Source of the DNA: Massilia litorea | GTDB taxonomy: Bacteria; Pseudomonadota; Gammaproteobacteria; Burkholderiales; Burkholderiaceae_D | Assembly: GCF_015101885.1 (NCBI RefSeq) | Contig: NZ_CP062941.1 | Location: 3,348,001 to 3,412,000, forward strand | Direction: 5' to 3' | Length of the DNA: 64,000 nt | Shown here: positions 35,912 through 44,958 of the stretch, one piece after another | Layout of the letters: each line of letters opens with the position of its first letter | How positions within the stretch are numbered: position 1 is the first letter of the stretch | Made by a program: the position numbers and the translations under genes | The notes under the pieces: generated by a model | Database searches by the model: none | What the model saw: only the letters and a program-made list of their open reading frames with translations | What the model was told of the DNA's origin: nothing

Positions 35912-36724
35912 ATGCGTACGCTGTCCTTCTTTTCTTCGCGCCGCCGTGCCTGTCAGCTCGGCGCGGTCGTGCTGGCCCTCGGCGCGGTCTTGCCCGCATC
36001 CGCCGCCGACCTGCTCGATACGGTGAAAGCGCGCGGCAGCCTGCGCATCGCGATGGAAGGCACCTATCCGCCCTTCAACTTCAAGGACGGCAAGACGGGA
36101 CAGCTGGCCGGCTACGACGTCGACGTGGCGAAAGCCGTGGCCGCCAGGCTGGGCCTGAAACCCGAATTCGTGACCACCGAGTGGTCAGCCATCCTCGCCG
36201 GACTGGCCTCGGGCAAGTACGATGTCATCGTCAGCCAGGTCGGCATCACCGCCAGGCGCGAGCAGGCCTTCGATTTTTCCCAGCCCTATACCTGGTCCTC
36301 GCCCCAGCTCATCGTGCGCCGCAACGAGAGCATCGCCTACCAGTCGCTGGCCGACCTGAAGGGCAAAACCCTGGGCGTGGGGCAGGGCAGCGTGTTCGAA
36401 CAGCAGGCGAGAAGCGTGCCCGGCATCCTCGTCAAAAGCTACCCGGCCGCGCCCGAGAACCTGCAGGACCTGGCTTTCGGACGCATCGACGCGGCCCTGA
36501 ACGACAGCCTGATGGTGGCTTACCTGCTGAAGAATTCGCAACTGCCGATCAAGGCCGGCGCGCGCGTGGGCGCCGTCGAACGCATGGGCATCCCCTTCCG
36601 CAAGGGTAATCCGAAGTTCAAGGCGGCGCTCGACGGGGCGCTGGCCGGGCTCCAGGCGGACGGCAGCCTGAAGGCGCTGTCGACCAGGTGGTTCGGCAGC
36701 GACGCCTCGCGCCCGGCGCACTGA
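35912..36724 (+). CDS. Amino-acid ABC transporter periplasmic binding protein
   Basis: 270 residues, SBP_bac_3 family. A signal peptide covers about 1-32 (LGAVVLALGAVLPASA). The mature protein begins DLLDTVKARGSLRIAMEGTY, then PPFNFKD, the hallmark start. GYDVDVAKAVAARLGL and SGKYDVIVSQVGITARREQA also fit polar or cystine-type amino-acid binders (FliY/TcyJ-like). The ligand is not certain. The permease gene starts 3 bp after its stop. A TATAAA at 35872-35877 could be its -10, and GGAGAG precedes the ATG. Confidence 0.9.
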   Translation: MRTLSFFSSRRRACQLGAVVLALGAVLPASAADLLDTVKARGSLRIAMEGTYPPFNFKDGKTGQLAGYDVDVAKAVAARLGLKPEFVTTEWSAILAGLASGKYDVIVSQVGITARREQAFDFSQPYTWSSPQLIVRRNESIAYQSLADLKGKTLGVGQGSVFEQQARSVPGILVKSYPAAPENLQDLAFGRIDAALNDSLMVAYLLKNSQLPIKAGARVGAVERMGIPFRKGNPKFKAALDGALAGLQADGSLKALSTRWFGSDASRPAH

Positions 36725-36727
36725 GCG

Positions 36728-37384
36728 ATGGCGCTGTTTGCGCTCTTGCGCGAGGCTGCGCCGGCCATGCTCACGGGGGCCGGCTACACGCTGCTGTTCG
36801 CGCTGGCGGCCATGATTGGGGGGATGGCGATCGGGGTGCCGGTGGCGCTGATGCGCATTGCACCTGTCGCCGTGCTGCGCTGGCCGGCCACGCTGTATGT
36901 CAGCGTGATGCGCGGCACGCCGCTGCTGGTGCAGATCTTCGTCATCTATTACGGCTTGCCGGGCATCGGCATCGAATTCACCCCGGTCACGGCGGGCGTG
37001 CTGGCGCTGTCGCTGAACAGCGGCGCCTACCTGTCCGAGAGCCTGCGCGGGGCGATCGCCAGCATCCGGCAGGACCAGTGGCGCGCCGGCTTCAGCCTGG
37101 GCCTGGGCTATGGCCAGACCCTGGTCCACGTCGTGCTGCCGCAGGCGCTGCGGGTGGCGGTGCCGTCGATGAGCAATACCCTGATCAGCCTGATCAAGGA
37201 CACCTCGCTGGTCTCGGTGATCACCATGACCGAACTGATGCTGGCGACCAAGGAGGTGATCGCGACCACCTTCCAGCCCTTGCCGCTGTACCTGGCCGCG
37301 GCCGCCATCTACTGGGCCCTGAGCCTCGTTTTCGAGCAGGTGCAGCGCCTGGCCGAGCGGCGCCTGAACCGGGCGCACCGCTAG
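36728..37384 (+). CDS. Amino-acid ABC transporter permease (TcyL/HisM type)
   Basis: 218 residues with about five membrane helices. The EAA loop that contacts the ATPase is RQDQWRAGFSLGLGYGQTLV followed by VLPQALRVAVPSMSN. LISLIKDTSLVSVITMTELM is typical of the cystine/polar amino-acid subfamily. It forms the inner-membrane channel, probably a homodimer. No ATP-binding subunit is encoded next to it: the following gene is a LysR regulator. The ATPase must come from elsewhere. Confidence 0.9.
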   Translation: MALFALLREAAPAMLTGAGYTLLFALAAMIGGMAIGVPVALMRIAPVAVLRWPATLYVSVMRGTPLLVQIFVIYYGLPGIGIEFTPVTAGVLALSLNSGAYLSESLRGAIASIRQDQWRAGFSLGLGYGQTLVHVVLPQALRVAVPSMSNTLISLIKDTSLVSVITMTELMLATKEVIATTFQPLPLYLAAAAIYWALSLVFEQVQRLAERRLNRAHR

Positions 37385-37419
37385 CGCCAACTATCCACAG
37401 GAAGACAGGGGAAAGCACC

Positions 37420-38304
37420 ATGTTCGAAATCAGCCAGCTTCGCTGCTTCGTGGCGGTGGCCGAGGAACTGCACTTCAGCCGCGCGGCCGAGCGCCTCAAC
37501 ATGACGCAGCCGCCGCTCTCGCGCCAGATCCGGCTGCTCGAGCACCACGTCGGCGCCCAGCTCCTCGAGCGCAACAGCCGCACCGTGCGCCTGACAGCCG
37601 CCGGCAAGGCCTTCTTCCCGGAAGCGGCGCGCATCCTGCGCATGGCGGAAGAAGCGACGTTCACTGCGCGGCGCGTGGCCAAAGGCGAGCAGGGCACGCT
37701 GGCGATCGGTTTTACGGGAGGGGCCGGCTACAGCCTGCTGCCCGAGGTGGTGCGGCGCCTGCGCGAACAGTCGCCGGGCGTGGTGCTGACCCTGAAGGAG
37801 CTGGTCAGCACCCAGCAGGTCGAGGCGCTCAACGCCAGCCAGATCGAACTGGGCCTGATGCGGCCGCATGCCCTGAACGCCGAACTGGAATCGGCCCTGC
37901 TGGCGACCGAGGCGCTGATGCTGGCGATCCCGAAAGGCGAGGCAGACGCATGGCCTTTGAACCCGACCCTGGCCGACCTGCACGGCAAGCCCTTCGTCAT
38001 GTATTCGCCCTACGAGGCGCGCCCCTTCCACCAGATGCTGAGCGAACGCTTCGAGCGTGCCGGCGTCGTGCCCGACATTGTCGAGCACATCGGCCAGGTG
38101 CACACGATGCTGGCGCTGGTGAACGCCGGCATCGGCGCCGCCCTGGTGGCCGAGGGCGCGACGCGCCTGCACTTCGACGGCATCGTCGTGCGCAAGATCG
38201 ACACCGAGCCGGTGCGCATGGTCTGCGCCTGGCGCCGCGATAACGAAAATCCCATCCTCCAGCTGTTCAAGCGCGACATCGTCCCGAATTTCCAGGTGAG
38301 CTGA
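37420..38304 (+). CDS. LysR-family transcriptional regulator
   Basis: 294 residues. The N-terminal winged helix (about 1-60) is FEISQLRCFVAVAEELHFSR and AAERLNMTQPPLSRQIRLLE. The effector-binding domain covers about 90-290 (GTLAIGFTGGAGYSLLPEVV). The subfamily resembles BenM/CatR-like regulators of aromatic or acid catabolism. It follows the permease gene by 35 bp and precedes the glucarate genes on the same strand, so it most likely controls the repeated promoters at 38318 and 39548, though it could instead serve the ABC genes. GGGGAAAG lies ahead of the ATG. Confidence 0.9.
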   Translation: MFEISQLRCFVAVAEELHFSRAAERLNMTQPPLSRQIRLLEHHVGAQLLERNSRTVRLTAAGKAFFPEAARILRMAEEATFTARRVAKGEQGTLAIGFTGGAGYSLLPEVVRRLREQSPGVVLTLKELVSTQQVEALNASQIELGLMRPHALNAELESALLATEALMLAIPKGEADAWPLNPTLADLHGKPFVMYSPYEARPFHQMLSERFERAGVVPDIVEHIGQVHTMLALVNAGIGAALVAEGATRLHFDGIVVRKIDTEPVRMVCAWRRDNENPILQLFKRDIVPNFQVS

Positions 38305-38317
38305 ACCGGACCCATCT

Positions 38318-38381
38318 ATTCAATTCGTGGATCGGACGCGTCACGCATTGGTTTGTTCGTGGATCGTTCCACGCCTATGAT
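38318..38381 (+). promoter_or_regulatory. Promoter module copy A upstream of the porin gene
   Basis: 64 bp that match the module at 39548-39611 at 48 positions with no gaps. It contains TTGTTC (38353-38358), a 17-bp spacer and TATGAT (38376-38381), a plausible sigma-70 promoter. The upstream block ATTCAANTCGTGGATCG contains a LysR-type T-N11-A. TTCGTGGATCG occurs twice in this copy. Confidence 0.7.
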
Positions 38382-38466
38382 TGTTTTTGTGCAAGATCAG
38401 CACCGGATCAAGCGCGGCATCGACCGTGCCCGGCCTTGCATGCCCATCAATCATGGAGACAACACA

Positions 38467-39534
38467 ATGAAGGCAGGCACTCAGGTAGCCATCGCGCTCG
38501 GATTGCTCGGCGCAAGCGCCGCGGCACAGGCGCAAACCAACGTCACGATCTACGGCATCATGGACGCGGCATTCGTCGGCGAACGCGGCGGCAGCGCTGG
38601 CCACGTCAACAAGATCACCAGCGGGGCCGGTTCGGCCTCGCGCCTCGGTTTTCGCGGCACCGAGCAGCTCGGCGATGGGCTGTCCGCCTTCTTCACGCTG
38701 GAATCCGGCCCCCGGATCGATACCGGCGCCCTCGACGCCAACAACGTCCTCTTCAACCGCCAGGCCTTCGTCGGCCTGAAGGGCAAGGCCGGCTCGGTCG
38801 CCCTCGGCCGCCAGTACACGCCCTGGCACCAGGCGCTGGCCCAGGTTGCCGATCCGTTCGGCACGGGTTATGCCGGCACCTCGAAGAACCTGTTCCCGGA
38901 CAGCGGCGCGAACGTGCGCACCAGTAATACGGTGACCTATTCCGCGCCGACTGTCGCCGGCGTCACCGTCGACCTCGCCTACAGCCTGGGCGAACTCGCC
39001 CACAGCGCCGACGGCCGCCAGTACGGCGGCGCGATCGGCTATGCGAACGGCCCGCTGAACCTGCGCCTGGCCTACAACAACAAGAACGCGGAAACCCTGC
39101 AGCCCGGCGGACGCACCGGCCGCAACACGCTGCTGGCCGCGAACTACGACCTGAAATTCGTCAAGCTGTTCGCCGGCTTCAATGTCGACAAGGGTTTCAA
39201 CAGTGCGCCCTTCGGCAATGCGAACAACCCCTACGGCGGCGTCCGCCCGACCGCCTCCACCGACGGGCGCGAACTCCTGCTCGGCATCAGCGCACCAATC
39301 GGCGCCGGCACCCTGATGGCCTCGGTCATGCACAAGGACGACCGCACCGCCTTCAACCAGGACGCCAATGCCTGGGGCATCGGCTACCTGTATGCGCTGT
39401 CGAAACGCAGCGGCGTGTACGCGGCCTACGGCCACATCAACAACAAGAACGGCGCCGGCTACACGGTCGCCAACAATTCCGAGTCGGGTAGCGGCAATAC
39501 GGGCTACAACCTCGGCCTGCGCCACACGTTCTGA
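38467..39534 (+). CDS. Gram-negative trimeric porin
   Basis: 355 residues. A signal peptide covers about 1-22 (VAIALGLLGASAAAQA), followed by QTNVTIYGIMDAAFVGERGG, the classic betaproteobacterial porin start. Beta-strand repeats run throughout, with the constriction-loop region near DPFGTGYAGTSKN. It ends NLGLRHTF with the C-terminal Phe needed for outer-membrane assembly. It probably lets sugar acids cross the outer membrane, given the glucarate genes downstream. Its promoter is a near copy of that of the transporter gene. Confidence 0.92.
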   Translation: MKAGTQVAIALGLLGASAAAQAQTNVTIYGIMDAAFVGERGGSAGHVNKITSGAGSASRLGFRGTEQLGDGLSAFFTLESGPRIDTGALDANNVLFNRQAFVGLKGKAGSVALGRQYTPWHQALAQVADPFGTGYAGTSKNLFPDSGANVRTSNTVTYSAPTVAGVTVDLAYSLGELAHSADGRQYGGAIGYANGPLNLRLAYNNKNAETLQPGGRTGRNTLLAANYDLKFVKLFAGFNVDKGFNSAPFGNANNPYGGVRPTASTDGRELLLGISAPIGAGTLMASVMHKDDRTAFNQDANAWGIGYLYALSKRSGVYAAYGHINNKNGAGYTVANNSESGSGNTGYNLGLRHTF

Positions 39535-39547
39535 TCGCGCTGCATCG

Positions 39548-39611
39548 ATTCAAATCGTGGATCGATCAGGACAGTGATTGGTTTGTTCGGCCATCCTGGC
39601 ACCCCTATGAT
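39548..39611 (+). promoter_or_regulatory. Promoter module copy B upstream of the transporter gene
   Basis: Second copy of the 64-bp module: TTGTTC (39583-39588), 17-bp spacer, TATGAT (39606-39611), and the same upstream ATTCAANTCGTGGATCG block at the same distance. It begins 13 bp after the porin stop, so the transporter and dehydratase genes have their own promoter. Confidence 0.7.
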
Positions 39612-39687
39612 GGCCGTCAACAAATACAAAAAAGTCCAGTCCCTGTCCGCCCGGTGGGCGGCAGGCGTATCTACTCAGGAGACAAGC

Positions 39688-41067
39688 ATGGAACAAGTAC
39701 AGGCCCGCACGGGCGCCGCCGGCGCGCCCGCCAGGACGAAGCCCGCCACCCCCGCAAGCAACGCGCGCTGGATGATCCTCGCCATCCTGTTCATGGTCAC
39801 GACCATCAACTACGCCGACCGCGCCACGATCTCGATCGCCGGTCCAGAGCTGAAAAAAGCGCTGGGCCTGTCGCCGGTCGAGATGGGCTATGTGTTCTCC
39901 GCCTTCGCCTGGTCTTATGTGCTGGCCCAGTTGCCGGGCGGCTGGCTGCTCGACCGCTTCGGCTCGAAAATTACCTATTTCTTCAGCATCTTCCTGTGGT
40001 CGGTGTTCACGCTGTGCACCGGCTTCGTCGGCTTCTTCACCGGCGCCGCAGCGGTGGCGATGTTGTTTGCGCTGCGCTTTGCCGTCGGCGCGGCGGAAGC
40101 GCCTTCGTTCCCGGGCAACAGCCGCATCACCTCCGCCTGGTTCCCGACCCACGAGCGCGGCCTGGCCTCGGCCATCTTCAACTCGGCCCAGTATTTCGCG
40201 ACCGTCCTGTTCGCGCCGATCATGGGCTGGCTGGTGCATGCCCACGGCTGGCAGAGCGTGTTCTACGTGATGGGTGCGATCGGCATCTGCATGTCCTTCA
40301 TCTGGCTGAAAACCATCCACTCGCCGAAGCAGCACCCGACGGTGAGCAAGGAAGAGCTCAGCTACATGCAGGAAGGCGGCGCCCTGATCGACATCGACGG
40401 CAGCGGCCGCACGGCGGCGGCACCGGCCGTGAACACCTTCGCCTGCATCAAGGAGCTGCTCGCCAACCGCATGCTGCTGGGCGTGTACATCGGCCAGTAC
40501 TGCATCACCACGCTGACCTACTTCTTCCTGACCTGGTTCCCGGTCTACCTGGTGCAGGAACGCGGCATGACGATCCTGAAGGCGGGCTTCGTCGCCTCGC
40601 TGCCGGCGATCGCCGGCTGCCTGGGCGGGATCTTCGGCGGCTGGCTGTCGGACCGCCTGTCGAAAAAAGGCTACTCCCTGTCGGTGGCACGCAAGCTGCC
40701 GATCGTGCTCGGCATGCTGATGTCGACCTCGATGATCGCCTGTAACTACATCGCAACCGACGCCCTGGTCGTGGCCGTGATGTCGCTCGCCTTCTTCGGT
40801 AAGGGCGTCGGCGCCCTGGGCTGGGCGGTGGTGTCGGACACCTCGCCGAAAGAAGCCGGCGGCCTGTCGGGCGGCCTGTTCAACACCTTCGGCAATACCG
40901 CCGGCATCACGACGCCGATCGTCATCGGCTACATCGTGCAGGGCACGGGATCGTTCGCCGGCGCCCTGGTCTTCGTCGGCGCGAATGCGGCACTGGCCAT
41001 CGTCAGCTACCTCTTCATCGTGGGCGACATCAAGCGGGTCTCGTTGACCAGATCGCTCATCAAATAA
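39688..41067 (+). CDS. gudP: MFS transporter, hexarate (glucarate/galactarate) type
   Basis: 459 residues, about 12 membrane helices, of the anion:cation symporter family. TM1 region [20 protein letters not shown] and the following [20 protein letters not shown] are typical of GudP/GarP. The MFS loop [11 protein letters not shown] is present. It imports D-glucarate or galactarate with protons. The identity rests on family resemblance and on the glucarate dehydratase gene 31 bp downstream. AGGAGA precedes the ATG at 39688. A longer frame from 39574 lies inside the promoter module and is rejected. Confidence 0.88.
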   Translation: MEQVQARTGAAGAPARTKPATPASNARWMILAILFMVTTINYADRATISIAGPELKKALGLSPVEMGYVFSAFAWSYVLAQLPGGWLLDRFGSKITYFFSIFLWSVFTLCTGFVGFFTGAAAVAMLFALRFAVGAAEAPSFPGNSRITSAWFPTHERGLASAIFNSAQYFATVLFAPIMGWLVHAHGWQSVFYVMGAIGICMSFIWLKTIHSPKQHPTVSKEELSYMQEGGALIDIDGSGRTAAAPAVNTFACIKELLANRMLLGVYIGQYCITTLTYFFLTWFPVYLVQERGMTILKAGFVASLPAIAGCLGGIFGGWLSDRLSKKGYSLSVARKLPIVLGMLMSTSMIACNYIATDALVVAVMSLAFFGKGVGALGWAVVSDTSPKEAGGLSGGLFNTFGNTAGITTPIVIGYIVQGTGSFAGALVFVGANAALAIVSYLFIVGDIKRVSLTRSLIK

Positions 41068-41098
41068 TTCTTACGCAACGCATTTTCTGGAGTCGAAC

Positions 41099-42439
41099 AT
41101 GAACAAAGCAGTCTCGGGCGCCCCAACCATCACCGACCTGCGCGTCGTCCCCGTCGCCGGCCAGGACAGCATGCTGCTGAACCTCTCCGGCGCCCACGGC
41201 GCCTGGTTCACGCGCAATATCGTGATCCTCACCGACAGCCTGGGTAACACGGGCCTGGGCGAAGTGCCCGGCGGCGAAAAGATCCGCCAGACGATCGAGG
41301 ATGCGCGCTCGCTGGTGGTCGGCAAGACCCTGGGCGAATACAACAACGTCCTCAACGCCATGCGCACCGCCTTTGCCGGGCGCGACGCCGGCGGGCGCGG
41401 CCAGCAGACCTTCGACCTGCGCGTCGCCATCCACGCCGTCACCGCCGTCGAATCGGCGCTGCTCGACCTGCTCGGCCAGTTCATGAACGTGCCGGTGGCC
41501 AGCCTGCTGGGCGAAGGCATGCAGCGCGATGCGGTCGAGATGCTGGGCTACCTGTTCTACGTGGGCGATCGCAGGAAGACGCCGTTCGACTACCGCGCCG
41601 AACCGGACGCAGACAACGACTGGTTCCGCCTGCGGAACGAGGAAGCGCTGACGCCTGAATCCATCGTGCGCCTGGCCGAAGCGACCAGGGAGCGCTACGG
41701 CTTCAACGACTTCAAACTGAAGGGCGGGGTGCTCAGCGCCGACGCCGAGATGGAAGCCATCGTCGCCCTGCACGAGCGCTTCCCCGAAGCGCGCTGCACG
41801 CTCGACCCGAACGGCGGCTGGCTGCTGAAGGACGCGATCCGCGTCTGCCGCGACAAGCACGGCGTGCTGGCCTATGCCGAGGATCCGTGCGGCGCCGAAG
41901 ACGGCTTCTCGGGCCGCGAGGTGATGGCCGAATTCCGCCGTGCCACCGGCTTGCCGACCGCCACCAACATGGTCGCCACCGACTGGCGCCAGATGGCGCA
42001 TTCGATCCAGCTGCAATCGGTCGACATTCCGCTGGCCGACCCGCATTTCTGGACCATGCAGGGTTCGGTCCGCGTGGCCCAGCTGTGCCAGATGTTCGGC
42101 CTGACCTGGGGCTCGCATTCGAACAACCACTTCGATATTTCGCTGGCGATGTTCACCCACGTCGGCGCCGCCGCGCCGGGCAAGGTCACCGCCATCGATA
42201 CCCACTGGATCTGGCAGGACGGCCAGCGCCTGACGAAAGAACCGCTGAAGATCGAGAAAGGCATGATCCGCATTCCGGAAAAGCCTGGCCTGGGCATCGA
42301 ACTCGACCCGGCCGAACTGGAGAAGGCGCACCAGGCCTATCGCAACATGGGCCTGGGCGCGCGCGACGATGCGACGGCGATGCAGTTCCTGGTGCCGAAC
42401 TGGAAGTTCGACGCCAAGGGGCCTTGCCTGGTGCGGTGA
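41099..42439 (+). CDS. gudD: Glucarate dehydratase
   Basis: 446 residues, the same length as E. coli GudD. It is an enolase-superfamily enzyme: D-glucarate to 5-keto-4-deoxyglucarate. Catalytic and metal residues are visible in order: the Lys pair in NDFKLKGGV, Asp in CTLDPNGGW, Glu in [17 protein letters not shown], Asn in [10 protein letters not shown], Asp in PLADPHFW, and the general-base His in [16 protein letters not shown] cytosolic magnesium enzyme. TGGAG precedes the ATG. The aldolase that follows in the pathway is not in this window. Confidence 0.94.
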   Translation: MNKAVSGAPTITDLRVVPVAGQDSMLLNLSGAHGAWFTRNIVILTDSLGNTGLGEVPGGEKIRQTIEDARSLVVGKTLGEYNNVLNAMRTAFAGRDAGGRGQQTFDLRVAIHAVTAVESALLDLLGQFMNVPVASLLGEGMQRDAVEMLGYLFYVGDRRKTPFDYRAEPDADNDWFRLRNEEALTPESIVRLAEATRERYGFNDFKLKGGVLSADAEMEAIVALHERFPEARCTLDPNGGWLLKDAIRVCRDKHGVLAYAEDPCGAEDGFSGREVMAEFRRATGLPTATNMVATDWRQMAHSIQLQSVDIPLADPHFWTMQGSVRVAQLCQMFGLTWGSHSNNHFDISLAMFTHVGAAAPGKVTAIDTHWIWQDGQRLTKEPLKIEKGMIRIPEKPGLGIELDPAELEKAHQAYRNMGLGARDDATAMQFLVPNWKFDAKGPCLVR

Positions 42440-42525
42440 TACGGTCCGTCTCACTTCCCGCAAGGAGGTGGGACGGCATCGGGAAGTCTGTACATCCATA
42501 AATCAAAATGATCAGGAGACGCGAA

Positions 42526-43491
42526 ATGAATGCAAAGAAGTTTCTGCTAGCTGTGCTGTCGAGCATGATGCTGGTGTCGGGCGCGCAGGCGGCCTATCCG
42601 GACAAGACCATCACCGTGGTGGTGCCCTTCCCGGCGGGCGGGTCGACCGACGCGATCGCCCGCGCCATCGGGCCGAAGATCTCGGCGCGCTTCGGCCAGC
42701 CGTGGATCGTCGACAACCGCCCCGGCGCCACCGGTGCGATCGGCGCCGGCCTGGTCAAGCGCGCGGCGCCCGACGGCTACACCCTGATGGTCGCCTCGAT
42801 CGGCGTGTATGCCGTCAACCCCTTCCTGCAGAAGAACCTGGCGTATAACCCGCAACGCGACTTCGACCTGCTGACGGTCGCCGTGCGCGCGCCGAACGTG
42901 CTGGTCGCCCGGGCCGACCTGCCGGCCAATAACATGGCCGAACTGCTCGCCTACCTGAAAAAGAACCCGGGCAAAGTCAACTTCGCTTCCTCGGGCAACG
43001 GCAGCTCGGACCACCTGACGGCCGAACTGTTCTGGCAGAAGAGCGGCACCAGCGGCCTGCACGTGCCCTATAAAGGCGGCGCCCCGGCGATCACCGACCT
43101 GCTGGGCGGGCAGACCGACGTCTCCTTCGTGAACATCAACGCCGCGCTCCCCTATATCAAGAGCGGCAAGCTCAAGGCGCTGGCCGTGACCGGCGAGGGA
43201 CGCGCCGCCGTCCTGCCGAAAGTGCCGACCCTGGCGGAATCGGGCGTGCCCGGCGTCGAGATCTATTCGTGGCAGGGCATCGCCGCACCGAAGGGCTTGC
43301 CGAAGGATGTGAAGGCCAGGCTGCACGGCGCGATCGTCGAAGCGCTCACCGAGCCGGCGCTGAAGTCCAAGCTGGTGGAGCAGGGCTTCGAAGTCGTGGC
43401 GAATACGCCCGAGCAGTTCGAGCAGTTCCTGGCGGGCGAACAGGCGCGCTGGAAGAACGTGATCGAGACCGGCAAAATTACAGCTGACTGA
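42526..43491 (+). CDS. Bug/TctC-family periplasmic binding protein
   Basis: 321 residues. A signal peptide covers about 1-22 (FLLAVLSSMMLVSGAQA). The mature part starts AYPDKTITVVVPFPAGGSTD, the Bug signature, followed by NRPGATGAIGAGLVKRAAPD and HVPYKGGAPAITDLLGGQTD. Such proteins bind carboxylates for tripartite tricarboxylate (TctAB) carriers or as sensors. No TctA/TctB genes are adjacent. Its place behind gudD suggests a sugar diacid or breakdown product as ligand. The start at 42526 follows CAGGAGA. The stop codon lies inside a 12-bp tandem repeat. Confidence 0.9.
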   Translation: MNAKKFLLAVLSSMMLVSGAQAAYPDKTITVVVPFPAGGSTDAIARAIGPKISARFGQPWIVDNRPGATGAIGAGLVKRAAPDGYTLMVASIGVYAVNPFLQKNLAYNPQRDFDLLTVAVRAPNVLVARADLPANNMAELLAYLKKNPGKVNFASSGNGSSDHLTAELFWQKSGTSGLHVPYKGGAPAITDLLGGQTDVSFVNINAALPYIKSGKLKALAVTGEGRAAVLPKVPTLAESGVPGVEIYSWQGIAAPKGLPKDVKARLHGAIVEALTEPALKSKLVEQGFEVVANTPEQFEQFLAGEQARWKNVIETGKITAD

Positions 43492-43540
43492 GCAGCTGAC
43501 TGAGCAGCTGACTGAGCAGCTGACTGAGCGGACGACTGAG
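43481..43540 (+). repeat. 12-bp tandem repeat spanning a stop codon
   Basis: CAGCTGACTGAG occurs four times exactly (43481-43528) plus one degenerate copy, CGGACGACTGAG (43529-43540). The first copy contains the last codons and stop of the Bug-type gene. Because the unit is a multiple of three, each copy repeats the in-frame TGA. Confidence 0.95.
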
Positions 43541-43565
43541 TTTTACCTCATTCGAGCGTGGTTTG

Positions 43566-43598
43566 CGGCGCGGGCTTTCTGGTCCCGCGCCGTTTTTT
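43566..43598 (+). terminator. Rho-independent terminator after the Bug-type gene
   Basis: CGGCGCGGG (43566-43574) pairs with CCCGCGCCG (43584-43592), followed by TTTTTT. It separates the plus-strand hexarate genes from the convergent porin gene. Confidence 0.9.
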
Positions 43599-43600
43599 AC

Positions 43601-44815
43601 TTAGAAGTGGTGGAACAGGCCCAGCGAGCAGGTGCGGGTTTCGATCCCCGTTTGCGGCGCCGTGCTGCCCGCTTGCAGGGGCAGGGCAACGCTGTTGAGG
43701 ATGATGGTCGAGGCGCCGAAGTTGCGCACCGAGCCGGCGCGCGCATACAGGCCGGTACGGCGCGAGAGCTCGTAGTCGACGCCCAGCATCAGGCCCAGCG
43801 CCGAGGATGCGACCAACTGGCCGGCGCCGTTGCGCGCGCCCTCGGTATCGCGGTGGACCGCGGACGCGCGCCAGGTCAGGCGGCCCTGCGGCAGGATCGC
43901 GCCCAGGGTGACGATCTGCGCTTCGCCGCTTTGCGCCAGCTGCGGCGAGATACGCGCATACGAGGTCGAGAGCACCAGCTTGCCGTTATCGAAGATCGCG
44001 CCGACCGACGGGATGTCGGTGCGCACCGGCTGCGCCGGCAGGCCTGCGCTGATCGTCACCGGGCTGCTGAAGGACTGGATTAGGCTTGCCGCCAGATACA
44101 CGGGACCGGTGCTGTACGAGACCACGCCGCCGCGCGTGCCGGTCGACGGCTCGCCCGTACCGTAGGGATTGGCGGACCAGATGGCCTGGGCCGCGAAACC
44201 GCCGAGGCGCGGCGTGGCATAGGTGATCGACTTCGGCACGCGCACCGGAATCGTGCCCGCGCCCGGACCGAGGTCGGTATTCGCACCGACGCCGCGCGGA
44301 CCCTGCATGGCGCCGCCGGCAACCCAGGTGTAGACCGAATTGGTGTTCACCAGCGCGAACGGGTCGATGAAGAGCGGCAGCATCGCATTGATCTGGTTCC
44401 CGAGGCGCACCGTGCCCAGGGTGTTCGAACGCAGGCCGACCCAGGATTCGCGGTTGAACAGGGCGCTCGCCTGCTGGGTGCCGGTGTCGGCATTGATGCC
44501 CGCTTCCAGCTTCATTTCCGCCTTGACGCCGTTGCCAAGGTCTTCCGAGGCATAGAAACCGAGTTTCGACGTGTGGTCGCCGCCGCTCTGCTGCTGCCAG
44601 CGACCGCTCGCATGGTCGGTCGTCGTGTACATCATGCCGAGATCCAGCGTGCCGTAGATGCGCACGGCGTCGCCGCCGCGGCCGTATTCGGGCAGCTGGG
44701 CCAGGCGGGTCATGAGGTAGGAGGGGCTGGCCTGGGCGAAGGCCGAAGGGGTGACGAAGGCAGTGGCAAGCAGCGAGCAGAGGAGAGCAGGGCGGAACGA
44801 GGTGAAACGCGGCAT
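43601..44815 (-). CDS. Second Gram-negative porin
   Basis: 404 residues. A signal peptide covers about 1-27 (LLCSLLATAFVTPSAFA). After a non-porin-like spacer (SPSYLMTRLAQLPEYGRGGD), the barrel starts AVRIYGTLDLGMMYTTTDHA, with SKLGFYASEDLGNGVKAEMK and ESWVGLRSNTLGTVRLGNQI as diagnostic strands. It ends LGLFHHF, with a C-terminal Phe. It is only distantly similar to the porin at 38467 and is longer. The preferred solute is unknown. Transcribed alone, convergent with the hexarate genes. Confidence 0.9.
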   Translation of the reverse strand: MPRFTSFRPALLCSLLATAFVTPSAFAQASPSYLMTRLAQLPEYGRGGDAVRIYGTLDLGMMYTTTDHASGRWQQQSGGDHTSKLGFYASEDLGNGVKAEMKLEAGINADTGTQQASALFNRESWVGLRSNTLGTVRLGNQINAMLPLFIDPFALVNTNSVYTWVAGGAMQGPRGVGANTDLGPGAGTIPVRVPKSITYATPRLGGFAAQAIWSANPYGTGEPSTGTRGGVVSYSTGPVYLAASLIQSFSSPVTISAGLPAQPVRTDIPSVGAIFDNGKLVLSTSYARISPQLAQSGEAQIVTLGAILPQGRLTWRASAVHRDTEGARNGAGQLVASSALGLMLGVDYELSRRTGLYARAGSVRNFGASTIILNSVALPLQAGSTAPQTGIETRTCSLGLFHHF

Positions 44816-44923
44816 CGTGAGTATTGGTGAGATTGCAAAGCAGGATTATCACATGCGCGAAATCCTCACCGAAAGGGCAGTTGCCGCAAAACAACAAGAA
44901 GGCGGGCGTGCTGCCGCATCACG

Positions 44924-44951
44924 AAAAAAAACGGGCACCGCCTGGTGCCCG
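44924..44951 (-). terminator. Rho-independent terminator for the ETF-QO gene
   Basis: CGGGCACC (44932-44939) pairs with GGTGCCCG (44944-44951). Read on the minus strand it is followed by eight T. It lies 8 bp past the stop codon. Confidence 0.9.
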
Positions 44952-44958
44952 CTTCAAC

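Noticed and set aside
43481..43540. Short tandem repeats considered as a CRISPR remnant
   Set aside because: The unit is 12 bp with no spacers; simple slippage explains it.
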